Assembly (NCBI RefSeq): GCF_001634885.1
Contig: NZ_LWEX01000009.1
Coordinates: forward strand, 1 to 64,000
Origin: Sulfitobacter sp. HI0040
GTDB lineage: Bacteria > Pseudomonadota > Alphaproteobacteria > Rhodobacterales > Rhodobacteraceae
Length of the DNA: 64,000 nt
Direction of reading: 5' to 3'
Shown piece after piece: positions 61,695-64,000 of this stretch (position 1 is the stretch's first letter; every line of letters starts with the position of its first letter). The position numbers and the translations under genes are program-made. The notes beneath the pieces are model-generated. The model was not told the DNA's origin. It did not search any database and was given only the letters and a program-made list of their open reading frames with translations.

Positions 61695-62591
61695 ATGAGC
61701 AACGACGACCAGCAAGATCATTCGGGCCACGACCATTCAGGCCATAGCCACATCCCCCGGAACGAACGCAAGATCGCCATTGCCGCTGCCCTGACGGGCG
61801 CATTTATGTTGGCCGAGGTGGCGGGCGGTATCATCTCCGGTTCGCTCGCGCTCATCGCCGATGCGGGTCACATGCTGACCGACTTTGCCTCTCTCGTCCT
61901 CGCGTGGCTGGCGTTTCGACTTGCCCGGCGACCGGCTGACTGGCGGCTGACATATGGCTTCGACCGCTTTTCCGTACTTGCCGCACTGGTCAATGGCCTG
62001 TCGCTATTCGCTATCGCGATCTGGATCACGTGGGAGGCCGTGCAGCGACTGCTCGCAAGCGAGGAGCACGAAATTCTGGGCGGCCTCATGCTCTGGGTCG
62101 CTTTGGGCGGTCTCGTGGTCAATTTGGTGGCGTTCTGGGTCCTCACCCGGGGGGAGGACGAGAACCTGAACGTCCGCGCGGCCGCGCTGCATGTGGCGGG
62201 GGACCTTTTCGGCTCCATCGCGGCGCTGCTCGCGTCGCTTGTCATCATCTACACCGGCTGGACCCCGATCGACCCGATCCTGTCGGTCCTCGTCGTCCTG
62301 ATCATCCTGCGCTCCGCCTTGGCCGTGGTCCGCGAAAGCGGCCATATTCTGCTCGAAGGGGCGCCACAGGGGTTCGACCGGCGCGACGTCGTGGCGGCCC
62401 TGACGCGGGAGGTTCCCGGGGTTCAGGCGGTGGGCCATGTGCATGCGTGGTCGGTGACGCAGGAACGACCGATGGTGACGATGGAAGTCACCGTGGGGGA
62501 GGGGGCAGATCCTGCAGCAGTGAAAAACGCGGTGAAAAAGCTTCTGCAGGAGCGGTTCGGTATCGAACATTCAACGGTCGAAACGCATTGA
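61695..62591 (+). CDS. Cation diffusion facilitator, zinc/cobalt exporter
   Basis: This 298-residue inner-membrane antiporter has six hydrophobic segments. A His-rich N-terminal tail (DHSGHDHSGHSH) precedes the first helix. The transport site has His59 and Asp63 in ADAGHMLTD (helix 2) and His and Asp in HVAGDLFGS (helix 5), a pattern typical of zinc/cobalt transporters. A C-terminal cytoplasmic domain (GVQAVGHVHAWSV) follows. The start at 61695 follows GAGGTGGGT. It is 51 bases after the isomerase gene. Confidence 0.93.
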   Translation: MSNDDQQDHSGHDHSGHSHIPRNERKIAIAAALTGAFMLAEVAGGIISGSLALIADAGHMLTDFASLVLAWLAFRLARRPADWRLTYGFDRFSVLAALVNGLSLFAIAIWITWEAVQRLLASEEHEILGGLMLWVALGGLVVNLVAFWVLTRGEDENLNVRAAALHVAGDLFGSIAALLASLVIIYTGWTPIDPILSVLVVLIILRSALAVVRESGHILLEGAPQGFDRRDVVAALTREVPGVQAVGHVHAWSVTQERPMVTMEVTVGEGADPAAVKNAVKKLLQERFGIEHSTVETH

Positions 62592-62620
62592 ACCAGCCAG
62601 TTGGACGACCGGAGCGGCAT

Positions 62621-62654
62621 AAAGAAAAAGGCCGCCCCAATGAATGGCGCGGCC
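62621..62654 (-). terminator. Terminator of rpsO
   Basis: On the minus strand a GGCCGC/GCGGCC stem (62630-62635 and 62649-62654) with an inner CC/GG pair is followed by TTTTTCTTT. It lies 32 bases after the rpsO stop and shows that rpsO does not read into pnp. Confidence 0.88.
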
Positions 62655-62685
62655 CCAAGGTTTTCGCTGTCGGACGTTCTGCAGC

Positions 62686-62955
62686 TTAGCGGCGCAGGCC
62701 CAGACGCTTGATCAGGTCCTGATAGCGGTCTTCGTCCTTGTTCTTCACGTAGTCGAGAAGCTTGCGGCGGGTCGCGACCATCTTCAGAAGACCACGGCGG
62801 CCGTGGTTGTCCTTCTTGTGGGTCTTGAAATGCTCGGTCAGCGTGGCGATGCGCGAGCTGAGGATGGCAACCTGAACTTCGGGCGAACCGGTGTCGCCTT
62901 CCTTCGTGCCGTATTCCTTCATCACGCGTGCTTTTTCTTCGGCTGTGATCGACAT
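62686..62955 (-). CDS. rpsO: 30S ribosomal protein S15
   Basis: This 89-residue protein is the full length of S15, with [36 protein letters not shown] and RLLDYVK-type helix 3 segments. It binds the central domain of 16S rRNA early in 30S assembly. The start at 62955 (MSITAEEK) follows AAAGGAGA; the open frame continues to 63036 but is not conserved. It ends in its own terminator, unlike the usual rpsO-pnp readthrough arrangement. Confidence 0.97.
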   Translation of the reverse strand: MSITAEEKARVMKEYGTKEGDTGSPEVQVAILSSRIATLTEHFKTHKKDNHGRRGLLKMVATRRKLLDYVKNKDEDRYQDLIKRLGLRR

Positions 62956-63090
62956 CGGGGTCTCCTTTGCAAAGGGTTGATGAATGGCGCAGGCCGGGAT
63001 GTCGTCCAGCTCAGGCCCGTGGAGGTCACCGGCCAAGGATTCGACCGGAGATGTGGGCGTATAGGAAAGATCGGCGGGCTTGGCAAAGGG

Positions 63091-64000
63091 TTATTGAACG
63101 CGATCTGCATCACCCGGAAGGATGCTCACCGCGGCGGCGGATGAACGCGGCATCAGTGCAAGGTCCGGCGGGCCCAGATCGTGATCCCCGGTGATCCGCG
63201 CCACCAGCCGGTCATCGGCGTAGATACGCGCCTCCGCGGCATGCTCGTCCTCCTCGATCCTCAGTTCGGGGGGGACGGCGCCTGAATCGGCATCGTCCCA
63301 GACATAGAGCAGCCGATCCTCGGCCCGGTTGAAATCGATGATCTCGGTGCCCTGAGCCTCCCCGTTCCAATGGCCCAGTATGACCGTATCGAATCCGTCG
63401 CCCGTGGTGACGATATCGCCGTCCCCCGCGAGGATCGCATCATCGCCGCCGCCCCCGTTCAGGTAATCGCCGACCGTGAAGGGGGGCAGCGTACCGACGA
63501 GCTTGTCGTTACCCCAACCGCCGAAAAGACTGTCTTGCCCCGCGCCGCCTGTCAGTGTGTCATCACCCAAACCCCCGATGAGCGCATCGTCGCCTGCCTC
63601 TCCGAAGAGCCTATCGTCGCCTGCGGAGCCGATCAGCTGGTCGTCTTCGGAACCGCCCCAGAGCAGGTCGTTGCCGTTGTGGCCGGCAATGAAGTCGGAT
63701 CCGGCGTCACCTTTCAAAGCGTCTTCGCCGTCTTCCCCGTGCAGAACATCCGCGCCCTCGTCGCCGTCAAGCAGGTCGTCCCCGCTGCCGCCGTAAAGAC
63801 TGTCATCGCCCTCTGCGCCGTGGAGCGAATCCGCTCCTTCGCCGCCGCCGATCTGGTCATTGCCCGCCTGTCCGGTCAGCACATCGGCCCCATCGCTGCC
63901 GGTCAGGATTTCGCCGACGGGGCGGAGGGGGACGTCATTCTCGCGGTCGTCCTCCTCCTCCGCCTCGGAGCCCGGTTCAATCTCGACCAAGGCGACGGCG
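63091..64000 (-). CDS. RTX calcium-binding repeat protein (5' end outside window)
   Basis: The frame is open to the window edge, so the N-terminus is missing. At least 303 residues are visible. About 14 nonapeptide repeats of the GGxGxDxLx type (examples: GGSGDDLLDGDEGADVLHG) form a calcium-bound beta roll in the middle. A C-terminal segment follows (GTEIIDFNRAEDRLLYVW), as in the EF-hand-like or RTX-adapter ends of type I secreted proteins. It is probably exported by a type I system, but no such genes are in the window. The acidic start (EAEEEDDRENDV) precedes the repeats. Confidence 0.88.
   Translation of the reverse strand, partial: AVALVEIEPGSEAEEEDDRENDVPLRPVGEILTGSDGADVLTGQAGNDQIGGGEGADSLHGAEGDDSLYGGSGDDLLDGDEGADVLHGEDGEDALKGDAGSDFIAGHNGNDLLWGGSEDDQLIGSAGDDRLFGEAGDDALIGGLGDDTLTGGAGQDSLFGGWGNDKLVGTLPPFTVGDYLNGGGGDDAILAGDGDIVTTGDGFDTVILGHWNGEAQGTEIIDFNRAEDRLLYVWDDADSGAVPPELRIEEDEHAAEARIYADDRLVARITGDHDLGPPDLALMPRSSAAAVSILPGDADRVQ

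Noticed and set aside
1-64000. tRNA, rRNA, CRISPR arrays, insertion sequences, attachment sites and integrases
   Set aside because: I looked for these on both strands and saw none; there is no sign of a mobile island apart from the locally unusual gene content of the fdh locus.

Overview
This 64-kb window comes from an alphaproteobacterial chromosome, most probably a marine Rhodobacteraceae (Roseobacter-group) bacterium. The evidence is the high GC content, the dense ATGA-coupled gene packing, a short Rhodobacter-type porin ending in Phe, the gene families present (DUF3576 lipoprotein, CnoX with a CGPC active site, DUF3305/DUF3306, DUF6494/DUF6505) and a glycine-betaine-type demethylation cluster. 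No rRNA, tRNA, CRISPR array, transposase or prophage was seen. Both window edges cut a gene: a flavoprotein on the left and an RTX calcium-binding protein on the right.

Region 1 (1-24.7 kb) is mostly core chromosome. It holds holA-lptE-leuS, a major porin, YggS, an L,D-transpeptidase, ribA, an OmpR-type response regulator, a possible small RNA locus, exonuclease III, the chaperedoxin CnoX, a Lon-domain protein, Trm112, a UbiH-type hydroxylase, an amidase, a DapC-like aminotransferase, ftsK, exoD, lolA, a small lytic transglycosylase, hspQ and gamma-glutamyltransferase.

Region 2 (24.9-41.4 kb) starts with an RsbW/RsbV-like pair, a thiolase and a free-methionine-sulfoxide reductase. A coherent catabolic cluster follows: an XRE-cupin regulator with a four-half-site operator array, a LysE exporter, a dimethylglycine-dehydrogenase-like enzyme, a homocysteine methyltransferase and a sarcosine-dehydrogenase-like enzyme. 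Together they can strip methyl groups from a glycine-betaine-like compound onto homocysteine and folate. RarD, a pseudouridine synthase, surface glycosylation genes, an aldehyde dehydrogenase and a 1-Cys peroxiredoxin come next.

Region 3 (41.4-57.8 kb) is the most distinctive part, a two-armed locus for a Tat-exported, membrane-bound formate dehydrogenase. The minus arm reads DUF3305, DUF3306, TorD-type chaperone, a small Tat protein, FdhA (active-site Cys, not selenocysteine), FdhB, a strong intercistronic hairpin, FdhC, a WD40-cytochrome c fusion, a 42-residue membrane protein too short for ordinary gene calling, and a tungstate-type ABC transporter (tupBCA). The plus arm has a 652-residue protein with four ferredoxin motifs, then DUF6494, the Fe-S carrier Mrp, a biotin/lipoate-ligase-like protein and DUF6505. 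Within it, on the opposite strand, lies a cytochrome c fused to what looks like a collapsed tungstate-binding-protein domain. The simplest reading is a tungsten-dependent respiratory formate dehydrogenase with its own metal supply, cofactor assembly and several unusual cytochromes.

Region 4 (57.9-64 kb) has pnp and rpsO on the minus strand, separated by three plus-strand genes (an SDR protein with Phe in place of the catalytic Tyr, a 2-hydroxychromene-2-carboxylate isomerase-like protein and a CDF zinc transporter), and ends in the RTX protein.
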